DNA of 64,000 nucleotides. Source: Casuarina equisetifolia (taxonomy: Eukaryota; Streptophyta; Magnoliopsida; Fagales; Casuarinaceae). The notes below the pieces were generated by a model, which had not been told where the DNA came from, did no database searches, and worked only from the letters and a program-made list of their open reading frames with translations. The stretch lies in NCBI GenBank assembly GCA_028551475.1, contig CM052355.1, forward strand, positions 23,091,580 through 23,155,579, written 5' to 3'. A program made the translations under genes and the position numbers. Below are positions 36,905-49,197 of the stretch, one piece after another. Each line of letters opens with the position of its first letter. Within the stretch, counting starts at the first letter, position 1.

Positions 36905-37068
36905 CTAAACCATCTTTTACTTTCAGAATCAACAAGACAATGTTCCATGATAAGGCTGACTCGACCTTTACCAAACTACCACAAAATTAATTACTTAATT
37001 TGCATAAAACCTAACCCAATCATAGAGAAATCCAACACAAAACTTAGTCCAAGGAACTTGTAACACAT
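36905..37068 (+). repeat. Second copy of a 160-180 bp direct repeat (first copy 35868-36050)
   Basis: Both copies contain AATCAACAAGACAATGTT, CCATGATAA or CATGATAA, GCATAAAACCTAAC and TCCAACACAAAAC, and both end near AGTCCAAGGA(A/G)CTTGTAA. They are in the same orientation about 1 kb apart and may be LTR pieces of one deleted element whose interior is the RNase H and integrase debris between them. Confidence 0.6.
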
Positions 37069-37391
37069 ATAGATTCTAAAGCTGTAAGAACTACTTTAGT
37101 AAGAGAGAAACTTGTTATGTCACCCCCGAAAGCCACCATAAAAGTAAGGCCTTCACCAATCTTCTTTTAGGTCCTTTATTTACCAAATGGGGGGAAACAT
37201 ATGGCATAGTCCTTGTTGGCATCATGGACCAATCAAATATACTTTAATCTTTTGAAATTCAAATGTCAATCACTTGGAAATGTTGAACAATGCCATTGGC
37301 CAAGTGCTTGATGAAAGTTTTAAGTAAGAAAATGTTGAACAAAGACCAAAAGGCACTCACAAGTCCTACACTTTAGCTATTTGGGAGAATG

Positions 37392-38760
37392 TGATAACTA
37401 TAGTTTTTATAGAGTTATTTTTTACTATTTTAGGATATAAATAATACAAGTTTTGTGAGATAAAATTTAAGTTTTCATATATGTATTTAAATCTTTGTTA
37501 TTTATGCAATAAATCCTAAAAGAGCATGATAAGCAAAGGAGACATGAAGAAAAGAAGCAAGGCACATGAGGAATAAAAGAAAAAGAAAAAAAAAAAAAGA
37601 AGAGAAAGCAACATGTAAAAGAGAAGGAAAAAGAACAAAAGGACAAGAAAGGAAAAAAGGAAAAAGCAACGTGAATTTTGAAGTGAGAAACAAGTAGGGC
37701 ATGCCACCCAAGACAAGATAAAAGAAAAAAGTGAATTGTGAGAAGGGGGCACCATACAAGAGAAGAAAAAAAAAAAAGAGAGAAAAGGTGCTACGGGAAC
37801 CAAAACCAAGGAGGAAGGAAAAAGAAAAGAATAAAAGAGAAAGGAAAGGCACCATGGCTTACCTTTACTTTATGCAATTCTTGATTTTAGTTTGATTTAT
37901 AGGAGTTCTACAAAGAATTCTTGAAAAGAAGATAGTGTAGTGACAACTTTCCTATTTTTCATTTAAGATGTTTTTGCTTAATTTTTACTATTGTTTTAGC
38001 TTATTATTTCATTATGTTCTAAATTCATTTTGTTAAAGTGACAATGTAGCCTAACTATAATGATGTGAGTTTTATAAGTTTCTATGCTTTATAAGATATT
38101 TTATTTATGTAAATTATATGTTATTATGCTTAATGCTTTTAAGTGATTGGCTATCACTTAAATGATTTAATGTGCATGTTTAAGATTAAGAGGTAATAAA
38201 ATGCAGTTGCTTTTTATAATATGTAACAATAATTAAATATGAATAGACATATACCATATTGTTTGTGTAGCTTTTGGTGATAAAATGATCAAAAGATTTA
38301 TTATAAATGAAGAATGTTCATAGATCCTAATGCACTTTATTTATTTGAATTCACATAAAGATATAGTGAATTAATAAATGGAGTAAGTTTACTATACCTA
38401 GACATAGGATAATAAATAAATTAGGAAATGTTTCCATCACATAAGTATTATCATTCTTGCAAGCATAAACTATAAAAATTTATATCTAGTAGTTATGGTT
38501 AAATCAAATGTTCTAACATGTTTCTCATATTATTTTTTCTTACTTGGATTCAATTTCAATTAGTCTTGAAATTTTGTTTTAGAAATTTTGAATTTAAATT
38601 CATCATCAATTGTCTTTTGATGTGTTAGATAAATTTTAAGATTAATTTATTGTTGGTCCTTAATTAGTCTAGTATTCTCTAATCTCTATGGGACGATACA
38701 CTTTCTTATTATTATATTACTTGTTTGACATGTTCACTAGCATTTAAAATTCACCGAACA
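37392..38760 (+). mobile_element. Solo LTR, TGATAACT family, copy 2
   Basis: 1369 bp, TGATAACTAT to ACCGAACA. Flanks GAATG (37387-37391) and AAATG (38761-38765) fit a 5 bp target duplication with one change. A purine-rich tract (AAGAAAAAG units, about 37555-37850) makes the minus strand look like a Phe/Leu-rich open frame, which is an artefact. The 3' half matches the other copies (GGGACGATAC, ATTACTTGTTTGACATGTTCAC). Confidence 0.88.
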
Positions 38761-38765
38761 AAATG

Positions 38766-39307
38766 CCACAATAAGAGAACTAATCACAAAGAAAAAGTTA
38801 CAAACCAAGGTTGTATGAAATGCTTGAACCAATTTCAAATTAAAAGACTACCCATAGAGCTATCTGAATACACCCTGCAAGTGTTTGATAACATGTCCAA
38901 GTAAAAGAATATTGTTTTAATAAGGAACGATGAAAATAAAATATACGATTGCTATTTGTTTGTTAGAATGCCTTAATGAGCTAATACATAGACTAAAATA
39001 AAAATAATAGAATAGAATGTAGAAGTGATGAGTAGAATATAAGAATGGACTTAATACCATGTAGGAATTAGTACTAGAAACAATATGAGTTGGCAAACAT
39101 TATGAAGGTTTGCATTAAGGATCAAAATGCTTGTTATAATAAATGAAAACAAATGATACAATTGAAAGCAAAAGCTTTGTACCTTACTTAGATAAGAAAG
39201 AATCAAAATTGAATCATTACAATCTCAATAAGAGAGAAACCAAATAGTCTAGAATACATTATGTATCTTAATATACAAATTAGTGTCTTATCTCAATGTT
39301 TGGATAA
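38766..39307. other. Intergenic, no recognised gene
   Basis: AT-rich sequence between two solo LTRs with no coding homology seen. Confidence 0.4.
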
Positions 39308-39312
39308 TATAG

Positions 39313-40975
39313 TGTTGGAAAATAGGGTTTTGTTGTGACTGAAAATATTTTCTTGTAAATATCAATTCTCAAGTTATGTTTTTTTAAATGTGCAAAAAGC
39401 AAAACTATAGGAAGTAAAAGGTGTACAAATTATAATATCAATTAATGATATTATAAAGTAACCGGGTTCCTACATTCTCTCATAAAATATACTCTTAAAG
39501 TATTTGTTACATATATTCAAATAAATATTGATTATTTAAATATATTTTTTATTTAAATATTTCTTCAAGAAATATGAAATATACTTTAATATATTTTAGG
39601 AATATGATACTTGGTTTGGTGAAATTGTAGGAACAATATATAAGCTTAAGTTCAATATATGCAATACATTATAAATGCATTGATATTGGACCATGTTGAT
39701 ATTGGACTGGGTATACATGCTGAATATATAGTATTACTGGACTGGACTTTTGTTGTTGGACTGTGAGAACATAGGTGCGGCCCAAGTTCACGTCAGCTTA
39801 CTTGATCCCATTCCCATTACGGTGTCACATTGATCATTATCAGAGGCTTCCTATTACTGTGTCGCATTGATCATTATCAAAGGCTTCCTATTACGGTGTT
39901 GTATTGATCATTATCAGAGACTTCCATTATGGTGTTGTCTTGATCACATCAGAAGCTTCCTTGATACGCTTGCTAGCTACGACGTTGTCTCACTTAAGGG
40001 CACATAAGAGACGCTTATCTCTCGAGGGGTCATCCCTAGCCGCGTCATTCTCACCCCGACGCTGCCTTCATCTCTCTTAAGCGCCGAAGCTTCAACGAGA
40101 TGAATCTGGAGGAGATGGGTTGTCAAAATGGTCGGATTTTGAATCAAAAGGTTGAAATAAGGTTGATTTGATGGATAGTCTACTATTCCCAATGGATATA
40201 AGGCTATGGTTCAGGTTTGACTCAAAAAGAAAACCCTAGATTTGCTTCTATTTAAAAGAGATGTGTTCGTGAAGGTTATCAATTGATGAGGAACATCTAT
40301 TTGAAGCATTTTCTTTGTGAAGATAATCTACTTAGCTTAGTTACCATTTGATTTGAGATATACATCATTCTGTGGTTTACAAGCTCTCGGTGATATTCGA
40401 TTATTCAGTTCAACTTTGATAATATCATCAATTATAGCTTGTATAACATTATTTATGTGAATTTCACTTATAAACATTCTCTACATATAAATCTTGAGAA
40501 AAATCTGAAACCCTAATTTCACCAAATTGGAGATTTTGTAATAGGAGCTTTGTATCTTGATATATTTGTTTGAATAGCTCCTCTAATCAGCAATATCCCA
40601 TACATTGACATATTATTTGAGAATTTGCTATTGTATATGATCTTTTGGTCACTATCTGTATTCGGACTTGGTAATTCCTTTGAGAAGGGATTAGTTGGAT
40701 TAGGGAGAAGGTGTTCTCCTAATCAGATTGAGTAAAGGGACTTCAATTGGTTTGATTGAAGGAGAATAGGGTGGACATAGGACTCTAAGATAGAGTGCTG
40801 AACCACCATGGTAAATTGAGTGTTGATTCTCTTGTTCTTTCTTTGATTACATATTTCTGCTTAATTGCATATTATTACACAAGTTGTTAAAGTAATTGAT
40901 TAGATTTTAGAAAGAAATAGGTTTTCGGTACAATAACAATTCAACCCCCCTTCTTGTTAGGCCATAAAACCAACA
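39313..40975 (+). mobile_element. Solo LTR A, TGTTGG/ATAAAACC family
   Basis: 1663 bp, TGTTGGAAAATAG to CCATAAAACCAACA, with 6 bp inverted ends TGTTGG/CCAACA. TATAG at 39308-39312 and 40976-40980 is a perfect target duplication. CTATTTAAAAG near 40244 is a likely TATA box in this orientation. The end carries the family hallmark AATTCAACCCCCC. No interior or partner is present. Confidence 0.93.
39817..39960 (+). repeat. 37 bp minisatellite, four units, inside solo LTR A
   Basis: Units at 39817-39853, 39854-39890, 39891-39926 and 39927 to about 39960. The unit reads TTACGGTGTCACATTGATCA and onward to GGCTTCCTA. The first two differ at three positions; the last is most worn. Confidence 0.92.
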
Positions 40976-40980
40976 TATAG

Positions 40981-41954
40981 GATCTCTAAGTCTCCACGTC
41001 AAATTGCAACTCTCAATTCATCCTTTAAACTTTCATAACTTCCTTGATTATGGTGGTTATGTTTGTTCCTTTTGTTAGTTTTTGGTATTGTTTCTCATAA
41101 TAAAATCTTTTGTGTGTTTTTTGAGAAAATTGGACAAAAATATAAGGCAACAATAGCTATTTGATAAAGTCTTCAACATAAGAATGTTTATTGTGTCTTA
41201 GTATTAACAAAAACAACATGTTGGAGTTAGGATAACCAATGAATTGCGCTAGAATTGTATTGTGTCACGACATTGAGCAAATTTATGATATAAAGGTGCA
41301 ATAATGTTCCTGATGTTCTTGACATAAGTTAATGATGATTCTATACTTTGCTTGATTATTAAAGTCATAATATGTTCGTATGACTATTCAAATAATTAAA
41401 CTTTTTGTTTAGATGATCGAACTTTCTAGAATTTTGATTAAAAGAATGGTTGGAAAACATGCTAAGCTAATGGCCTTCCATTTCTTCTTCAAATCAAAGA
41501 GAGAATGCCTATTTGTCAATTTTTTTTAAAGAACTATTACTTGATATTTTTAAATAATTACAAAATATTTTTTACAAGATACTTTTATAAGGAAAACAAT
41601 AAACAAGAAAGGGAGAAAAATAGAAATGTTTGTTCATAGTTTTGAGAACTAATCTGTTTTTAATTTTAAAGTGTAACCTTTTCTTTGTAAATAAAAACCT
41701 AAATGAGAAGGAAGAAGGAGAAAGTTGCTATAACCATTTTGTCTTATTAATATAACCACGTGACAACTCCTTTTGATTAGGGTTGCCATATCAGACTATC
41801 ACCATAGTGATAAGTAATCCCCTTTGCAAGATACCTTAGTGGGGCATGGCCATGAAGTTGCTTGAATTTGATTAAGGTGTCATAACGCTACTCTTGTTGA
41901 ACTTTAAAAGTTCTTGCAGTATTATACATTGTAAAAACCATTATCCAACCATTT
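40981..41954. other. Intergenic, no recognised gene
   Basis: AT-rich with no domain on either strand that I recognise. It separates solo LTR A from the deleted copia element. Confidence 0.4.
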
Positions 41955-44189
41955 AGTTAAAACGAAAAATTCTACAAAATATTGAGAAATTCTTATATAA
42001 AACAAGATATAGGAATCATAAAACAAGAAGAATACAGAGACCAATGTGAAGAATTAAAGAAGAATACTTTATATTTCTAGATGATTTCTAAGTACAATTA
42101 GACTACCTTTTTATAGCAATAAAAAACTAAACATAATAGATGGTAAACTAAGTCATAGTTATAAGGAACTTATACAAATTTGATTCTAAAAATGGTAGGC
42201 ATAAAGAATTTATGGACTTTTTTAAGCTGAATTCATCAATAGAGTTAATGATTCTTTTTTATTTCCATGGAAATAGATCAACTATTCTATTCTAAATTAA
42301 ACTCCTTTTGAATCAACTTCAAACATTTACCAAAATGGTCAAAATCTAGCAAGACAAAGGAGATTTTAGGTGTACTTAGACGACAAAGTGCATGTAGACA
42401 CGCACATCTTTGCACCAAGCATCTTTTGCTTTAATGGTGTCATGCATGTATTGCACATGCTTGCATTTTTACTAAAAGGCACATCCATGTGTTTCAGTCT
42501 TCCTCTGCCACATGTTGCTGAGGTGGCAACTTTTCCTTGATTCTAACATACCCTTACAAGTTGACCTATCATTCTACATTGTAAGCTTGTTTTGAAGTAG
42601 CTAGAATCAAGTGGAGGAAAGACCTTTTCTAAAGACGTTAGCTATTTGATTAACAAAAGAAATGAAATGTACAAAAACTTTCTTTATTTTAGCTTTTTTA
42701 TAAATAAAATAATAATTGATTTCAACATGTTTTGTTCTTGCATAGAAAATAGGAATAGCTGTTAAATATAGTGTTGATAAGTTATCTCACTATAGTGTTG
42801 GAGGAGAGGTAGTTGGAAATGTAGATATTTTAACATAGCTTTTATCCAAATGCATTTTGTAGTAGTATCAACAAGACATATAAGCTAAGCTTTTAGACTA
42901 GAGTGAGCAACAATCTTTTATTTTTTAGAACTTTAAGAAATAATATTTGTTCAAGAAAATTACAAAATCCTTTGATTGATTTTTTATCATCATGTTCATC
43001 AACCTATCCAACATTAGAATAAGCATGGAGGTTATTGGTTAATGTGTTTGTGATTTGAATTCCATGTCTTGATGTGTTAGCCAAAAATTGTAGAATATGC
43101 TTAACAATTGCTCAATAACTAAGAGCAATGGCATGCATGTAATGACATGTTATGTTAACAACATAGAAAGACCAAGTTGTGTGAGAGTTAAAGTATTGAA
43201 TAGATCTAAGAATACTATGATAGTGTGTGGGATCTTAATATGGTTCATTATAATTTATGGATGGTGGATGACTTGTTGTGCATGGTGTAAAAACACCTTG
43301 AGCTTCACTCATTTTGGCTCAAAAACTTATTTCATGAGAAAATTTTGCTTGATGAATTAGAAAGCCATGAGTAGAATATTTGGCTTTTATTCCTAAAAAT
43401 TAATGTAAATCATTAAATAGTTGATATCAAATTCAATTTTGAGTTGTTCAATGATATTGGATATTGGTATTGTAAGACTTATTGTAAAAATAATATCATC
43501 AACATAGATGAGAAGAAAAACATTCTAGGTTTTGTATGTAATATAAATATTGAAAAGTTTGCTTAGAAAATTATAAACCTACTATGTTGAAGAAATTGTT
43601 GAAGTTGATGATCTAGGATCATAGAGCATATTTTAATCCATATAGAGGTCTTTTTAAACTACAAACAAGTGTTGGTTTGGTAGAGTAAACAAACCTTTAG
43701 GACTGAATCATATATACTTTTTCATTCAATATACCATATAAAAAGACATTTTTATTTTAATGTTCATTAAACTTCATCATTCAACATGAACATATGTGGT
43801 GGTGGAGGCCATTGCAAACTTTGTGAAAAATGGATCGAAAACAAGGGTTTTTGCCAAAATGCTAAATTGATATCAAGTTAAAATAAAAAATTCTAAAAAT
43901 ATTGAGAAATTTTTATATAAAAATAATATAGAAAAATAAAACAAGAAGAACACAAAGAGTGAAGAACACTTTGTATTTTTGGATGATTTCTAAGTACAAT
44001 TAGATTGCCTTTTTATAGCAATTGAAAACCAAACTAAATAGAAAATAGACTAACTCATAGTTATAAGGAATTGATACAAAGTTAATTTTGAAAATGGTAG
44101 TCTTAAAAAGCCCTAAATTTTTTTGAATTTTTGAATTGAAATTTCATCAATGGAATTGATAATTCTTTTTAATTTCCAAGGTAATAGAT
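41955..44189 (-). mobile_element. Internally deleted Ty1/copia element
   Basis: 3' LTR at 41955-42548 (594 bp; starts TGTTAGAATC on the minus strand) and the inner part of the 5' LTR at 43876-44189, which share order base by base. The purine tract GTAAGGGTA precedes the 3' LTR. Next to the 5' LTR, TGATATCAATTTAGC is a worn initiator-Met primer site. The interior is only about 1.3 kb: a gag-like start (ATG at 43812, MASTTT) runs almost at once into RT. Most of gag, all of protease and integrase and the RT N-terminus are missing. The outer 5' LTR is cut at 44189 by another element. Confidence 0.8.
42560..43812 (-). pseudogene. Copia RT and RNase H of the deleted element
   Basis: Minus-strand blocks in order: RPLYGLKYA near 43640, an intact active-site motif LIYVDDII near 43495, AKMSEAQGV near 43300, the RNase H region (KSIKGF, ALVARS-like stretches) and ARTKHVEI near 42735. 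Several stops and frameshifts. The MASTTT gag start at 43812 is followed within about a dozen codons by RT sequence, which marks the deletion join. The YVDD motif being intact while the frame is broken indicates loss by frameshift and deletion rather than by active-site change. Confidence 0.75.
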
Positions 44190-45830
44190 TGATGTGGGAG
44201 TGACTAGGTCAACCTAAGCTAATGGCCTAGCCCATATGTTATGTGTCATCAAATACATGTTTGGGCCACAACGTGATCCAATGGACCTAAGAAGGGCACA
44301 GTTGAAGAGCATCTTAAGAAGTCTCTGAAATATTCTCTAGAATCTCCAAAATAACTGTTGTCCTTAATTTCCTTAGGTTTGTTTATTGTCCAAGATTATT
44401 CCTTTCCTATTATTTTCCTTAAGTGTTTGTGTCATGACCCTAGATTTGGGATATGCTCTTAGAACCAAAATAACACTAATGAAAAAAAATACCAAATTAT
44501 ATTGAAAATCAAGTAGAATAACAACTTGCAAGACGGAAGCAATATGCAACTTATCAAGATTGAGAACCTAAAGCTTCCTCAATTATGAAGGCCAAGCTAA
44601 GGTTTCAATCGCTCTAATAAGTGCTACCACTACCTTTGCCCTAACTCCTTATTTATAGCCTAATTCTTAGCCTAGCATGATTGGGTTTTAGATTCCCAAA
44701 ATAACCAAGTTTCAAAGTCCTAGATCAACTAAGCTTTGGACATTCCCCAAAACTACTCAATCTTTTTAATTAAAACAATCTAAAAACATAACAAAACTAA
44801 TTAGGATTAAATCCCTTATTTAGCATACCCTAATCTTGACAGTTTGAATCCTTAAATTATTTAGATTTTCATAATTATTGGATCCCTGATTTATCTGGGA
44901 TTTCCATACTTATCAAATCCATGATTTGTCTATAATTCTCTTATTTGTCAAGATTTTGATTTGTTTAGGATTTCTTTAATTTTAGGGGTTTTTGATTTGT
45001 TAGGAGGTAAAGTAGTTATAAAACCCCCAAACTTAACATTTCGCCAGTCCTCGAGCAAAAACAATAAACAACATATGTTTTAAACAAAACCCCTTCATGA
45101 AATTCTCTTATAATTGCTCAAACTTAACAATTCAAAGAAAAACATAACTTTCCTCCAAACACTACAATTATTTCATAAGATAAGGTCGACTCTTAACTAT
45201 GTTAAGCATATGTGTGTGAGTCCTCACCTTTTCAATTATATGCAGTCCAAATAGATTCACATTAATATGTAATCTTTCAAAATCTTTAACCAAACCTCAT
45301 AGGTTTGCTTTTCTTTCCTATCTCCATTAATGTAGGCCAATCATCTAACCAAGAATCAATAGGACTTTTATAAGCTTGTAATGTAAGGTTAGGCTAGAGG
45401 TAAGATGAAAGTCATTTATGCTCAAATTGCCCATGAACACATTACTTTCTAGGATCTCTAAATTCTCTCCACCTTTATACTACCTTAAAGATAATCTTTC
45501 TGGCATCATTTATCCTCATTTTTTCCTATCCAAATATCCTTGATTTTGCTTGGAATGTAACACTAACAAAAGCCTCAACCATGTGCATAACAATAAGGCA
45601 AAAGCAAAAGCACTTATAATTATAGTCACCTCAATCCTTTCCTACCAATGATATTCAACTACAATGCTTAAAGGTTTATTTTAAATAACTATGACTTGAA
45701 TCTAACAAAAGATGATGAGATAAACCCATCAAAAGGCAAATGCTTTTTTTTTTCTCTTTTTCTTTCTTTCTTTCTTTTTTTTTTTTTGCATTTGTTTAAG
45801 CAACATATTTTGCTACATAATTATTGCAAT
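44190..45830 (-). mobile_element. Fragmented gypsy LTRs and Athila/Tat-type 3' region
   Basis: Begins with TGATGTGGGAGTGACTAGG, an LTR-like start (compare the gag-only family), lasting to about 44430. From TGTCATGACCC (44432) to about 45030 is an AT-rich LTR-like block with TTATTTATAG near 44652. On the minus strand, 45060-45030 reads TTTGCTCGAGGACTGGCGAA then TTAAGTTTGGGGG, a string typical of the 3' non-coding region and purine tract of Athila/Tat gypsy elements. The remainder to 45830 has no coding sequence; a T/C-rich run lies at 45745-45787. Confidence 0.5.
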
Positions 45831-46173
45831 CAAATTCATGGCTTTAGCATCACTCATCTCAGCACAAGTTAGGATGTCAAGTGTGAACTTAGCCTAATGA
45901 AGAAGAAGACCTTCAAAAGCAAGTTGGACTTCTACACCAAGGAAATAATGGATAATGCTAAGATCCTTGAGGGCAAATTCTTGCTTGAGTTGTTGAAGTA
46001 AAGTTGAAAAGGGAGCCTATGAAAAACCTGTAAGAATGATATCAACCATATAAACCAATTGAATTAAACAAAGTGTGAAAGGTAAACAAAGAAGTGTCAA
46101 CTAAGGAAATGATGAAACCCAAGGAGACAAGGAATGAACTCAATCATTAGTACTAGATGTGGGGTGTTTGCTT
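45830..46173 (-). pseudogene. Copia RT, C-terminal piece
   Basis: Minus strand from 46173: resumes at KQTP after the insertion, continues with a VDTSLF stretch, the active-site region altered to LVYMVDII (46038-46058, in place of YVDD) and QEFALKDL near 45975, and fades after LDILTCAEMSDAK near 45860. Confidence 0.8.
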
Positions 46174-49100
46174 TGTCAAAAATCATGTGTTCATGTGTTT
46201 TGTTGAGAAAAATTTTATTTGTGAATGTATGATAACATCTTTATATGCAACTATTGAATATCAAAGGAAGTAAGATGTGTACAAATTATAATATTAACTA
46301 ATGATATTATTGCAAGGTTTTATGGCTATCCAAGAAGAGGGGGTTGAATTGGATACTTAGGTTTTATCTTGTATTTTTCTATTCTTTCTTAATTTATGCA
46401 AGATTGTTATTCAACACAAATATATCAAAGCATATAATCAAGGGATAAGACAAGATAAGCATGCTCAAAGATTTACACGGTGGTTTAACACTTTTCACAT
46501 ACTTCCACCCTTTTCTTCTTCAACTTAAACCAAGTTGAAGTCTACTTTACTTCAAGCTAGAAGAAATCTTCTCCTATACTTCACAACTCCTCAACAAGGA
46601 GTTATTTGATTCTTGGCTACAATGCTTAGGTTAACCAAATCTTAGTTCATCAAGCTAATCCTCAAATATATACTGTGAGTGAGGAATAAAGCTTATCAGA
46701 GAGCTAATTGAACATATATAAAATCAATTCAAGCCCTAATCACAAAACCCAAATTTTCACAAAGTTAGGGTTTCAAATTTATAAAGAGGTTTATGTGCAT
46801 ATAATAATTAAAGATTGATTAGCATATAAACAACGTAATCTAATAGTGAATATTCACAAGAATATTAGTTTGAAGGAATAGCACCGAAGAAATGTAGTTG
46901 CTTCGAAGATTGATGAAGAATATCGTCGGGTATGATATCTTTGCAAGACTTAAGCACAAACTTGATTTCTCAACAATATTATCAAAAACTACACCCAAGG
47001 ACCTTCTTCTCCCTCCTTTTATATGAGATACCAAGTGAATAAGCTTTCTCGAGTTTCATTTGAACCTGAGCTACATTGGAGTTAAGCCATTGAGACTTGA
47101 TGATGCTACATCAATTAATAGTGCAGACGGCAATTGAGGCTCTTCAAAATGGCTCTGACATTTCCATCACCTCAGATTTCTTCCTATTGGAGAACCAGTG
47201 ACAAAGAGAAGTGAAAGAGAACAGCTCAGCGAGGAGGCTAGGGCTTCGATTGGTCAATTTCTTGATTAAGAGCAATGTCACTTTAGGTTTAAGTGAAACG
47301 ATCGTGTTTCACACCTTCGAACTCGGGCAAGGCTTGTAGGCTAGTAGATCAACTTAGGATTAGATCCGTTCGAGCTTGGATCAGTTTAGGCTCGGTCCAG
47401 CAGAGTTATTTATGCTCGGTCCAACAAAGAGTAAACTTGGTCCAACATGAATTGTCTAGGCTTGGTCTAGCAAAGAATAAGCTTGATCACATAGTACCTT
47501 GTATTATGATTTTTTCTTTCATAATATATTCTTTGGTCCTCTATGTACCTACAAGCATATTTAGTAAAGTATTATTTTTCTTTAATATAAGTACTTATAT
47601 TTTTATTCATTAAATCACATGAAAATATTTAACTAAACTTTATATGTGATGTTTGATAATGAAATGTAGGAAATCGGCTACTTTATAGTATCATTAGTTG
47701 ATATTATAATTTGCACACCTTTTACTTCCTTTGGTATTCAATGTATGCACATAAAGATATTATCATATGTAAAATTATTCACAAATAAACTTTTTCTCAA
47801 CAAAACATATCAACACATGATTTTCAACAATTATAAAGTAGACGGTTTCCTACATTCCATTATCAAACATCACATATTAAGTTAAGATAAATATTTTTAT
47901 GTGATTTAATGAGCAAAAATATAAGTGCTTATACTAAAGGAAAAATGATACTTGGTGATTGTGTGCTTATAAGTACTTGTGAAGGATAAAGTTATACTAC
48001 TTGTTTAATTCAAATATAAGATAAGATATTCACTAGCTGGTCCAAGACTAGTTAATCTTTATTTGATTATTTACTAGACCAATTACTTGTTGGATGATCA
48101 TTTGTTGGACCAATTAACTATTGGATCATTATGAAGTAGGCCCACTAAGTTTAGTTCACAAGCAGGCCCGCAAAGCTTAACTTGAGCTAACTCCACTTTA
48201 AGTGAAACATAGTAGTTTTACTTTGATAAGAGATCACTCTCTTAAGTCGAGCATAATGAAGACTTAAGCCCCATCTTCACACAAAGCTGTCCTCCTCCTT
48301 TCTTTCTCCACTGCCGATTCTCTAACGAGAAGAAGAGTGAGGTGACAGATGTGTCAGAATGGTCCTCTATTGTGATAATTGTTACCTCTACAACTGTATC
48401 ATGTCGCTTCAATCAAGTCTCAATGAAAAAATCTCAATAGGTTTGAATTGAAACCCTAAAGTGCTTAAGATTCAATAATCTGCTATATAAGGAGCTTCGG
48501 GTGGATGTTTGAGTGGCGTTGAATGAAATACTATTGATTTCCTTAAACCATGTTAAAGTTTTGTGAAAATCTTGTAATTATACTGCTGTGCTCTTCAATC
48601 CTTGGTGAAGGCAAGAATCTTCAGTAATATTCCTTTAAATCTATAATCTTGTGAATATTTACTGTTAGATTGATCTTTTTATTTGCTAGATTACTTCAAA
48701 ATATTATTTGCACATAAAGATCTTTATAAAACCGAAACCCTAGCTTTGAGAAAATTTAGGGGGTTTTGTGAGTAGAGCTTGAATTGAATTTACATATCTT
48801 CAATTAGTTCTTTGAGAAGCATTATTCCTCACACACATTATATATTTAAGGATTTGCTTGATGTATTAAGGTTGTTTCAACCTAAGATTTGTAACCATGG
48901 AACAAGTGACTCCTTGTTGAGTAGTTGTGAAGTATAGGAGAGGATTTCTCCTAGCTTGAAGTAAAGTAGACTTCAACTTGTTTGAGTTGAAGGAGAAGAG
49001 GGTGGAAGTAGGTGAAAAGGGCTAAACCACCGTGTAAAACTTTGAGCTCTCTTATCTTGCCTTATCTATTTGATTATATGCTTTGATATATCTGTGTTGA

Positions 49101-49197
49101 ATGACAATCTTGCATATAATCTAAAAGAACAAAAAAATATAGCTAACTATAGAAACCAATTCAACCCCCCCTTCTTGGTTATCCATAAAACCTTATA
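46174..49197 (+). mobile_element. Solo LTR C, long family, split by solo LTR B
   Basis: Outer pieces 46174-46310 and 47830-49197 (about 1500 bp together), TGTCAAAAATC to CCATAAAACCTTATA. The target duplication TGCTT (46169-46173) and GGCTT (49198-49202) has one change and falls within the SLYGLK codons of the host copia RT. TATATAAGGAG near 48483 is a TATA box in plus orientation. A GGACC-rich repeat block lies at about 48033-48190. Confidence 0.88.
46311..47829 (-). mobile_element. Solo LTR B, long family, inserted head-to-head in solo LTR C
   Basis: 1519 bp, plus-strand TGCAAGGTTTTATGG to TTTTCAACA, opposite in orientation to C. ATTAT at 46306-46310 and 47830-47834 is a perfect target duplication. 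The minus-strand TATA box TATAAAAGG is near 47025-47035. A block of GCTCGGTCCA units is at about 47370-47490. The 106-codon stretch 47293-47613 runs through this block and is not a gene. Confidence 0.92.

Noticed and set aside
37502..37855. Minus-strand open frame with a Phe/Leu-rich, membrane-like protein; a similar one at 60714-61085
   Set aside because: Both are the antisense of a purine-rich AAGAAAAG tract shared by two solo LTRs of the same family; the amino-acid bias comes from the base run and there is no domain.
39817..39960. Four regular 37 bp repeats, CRISPR-like at first sight
   Set aside because: The units are directly adjacent without unique spacers and lie in a plant LTR; it is a minisatellite.
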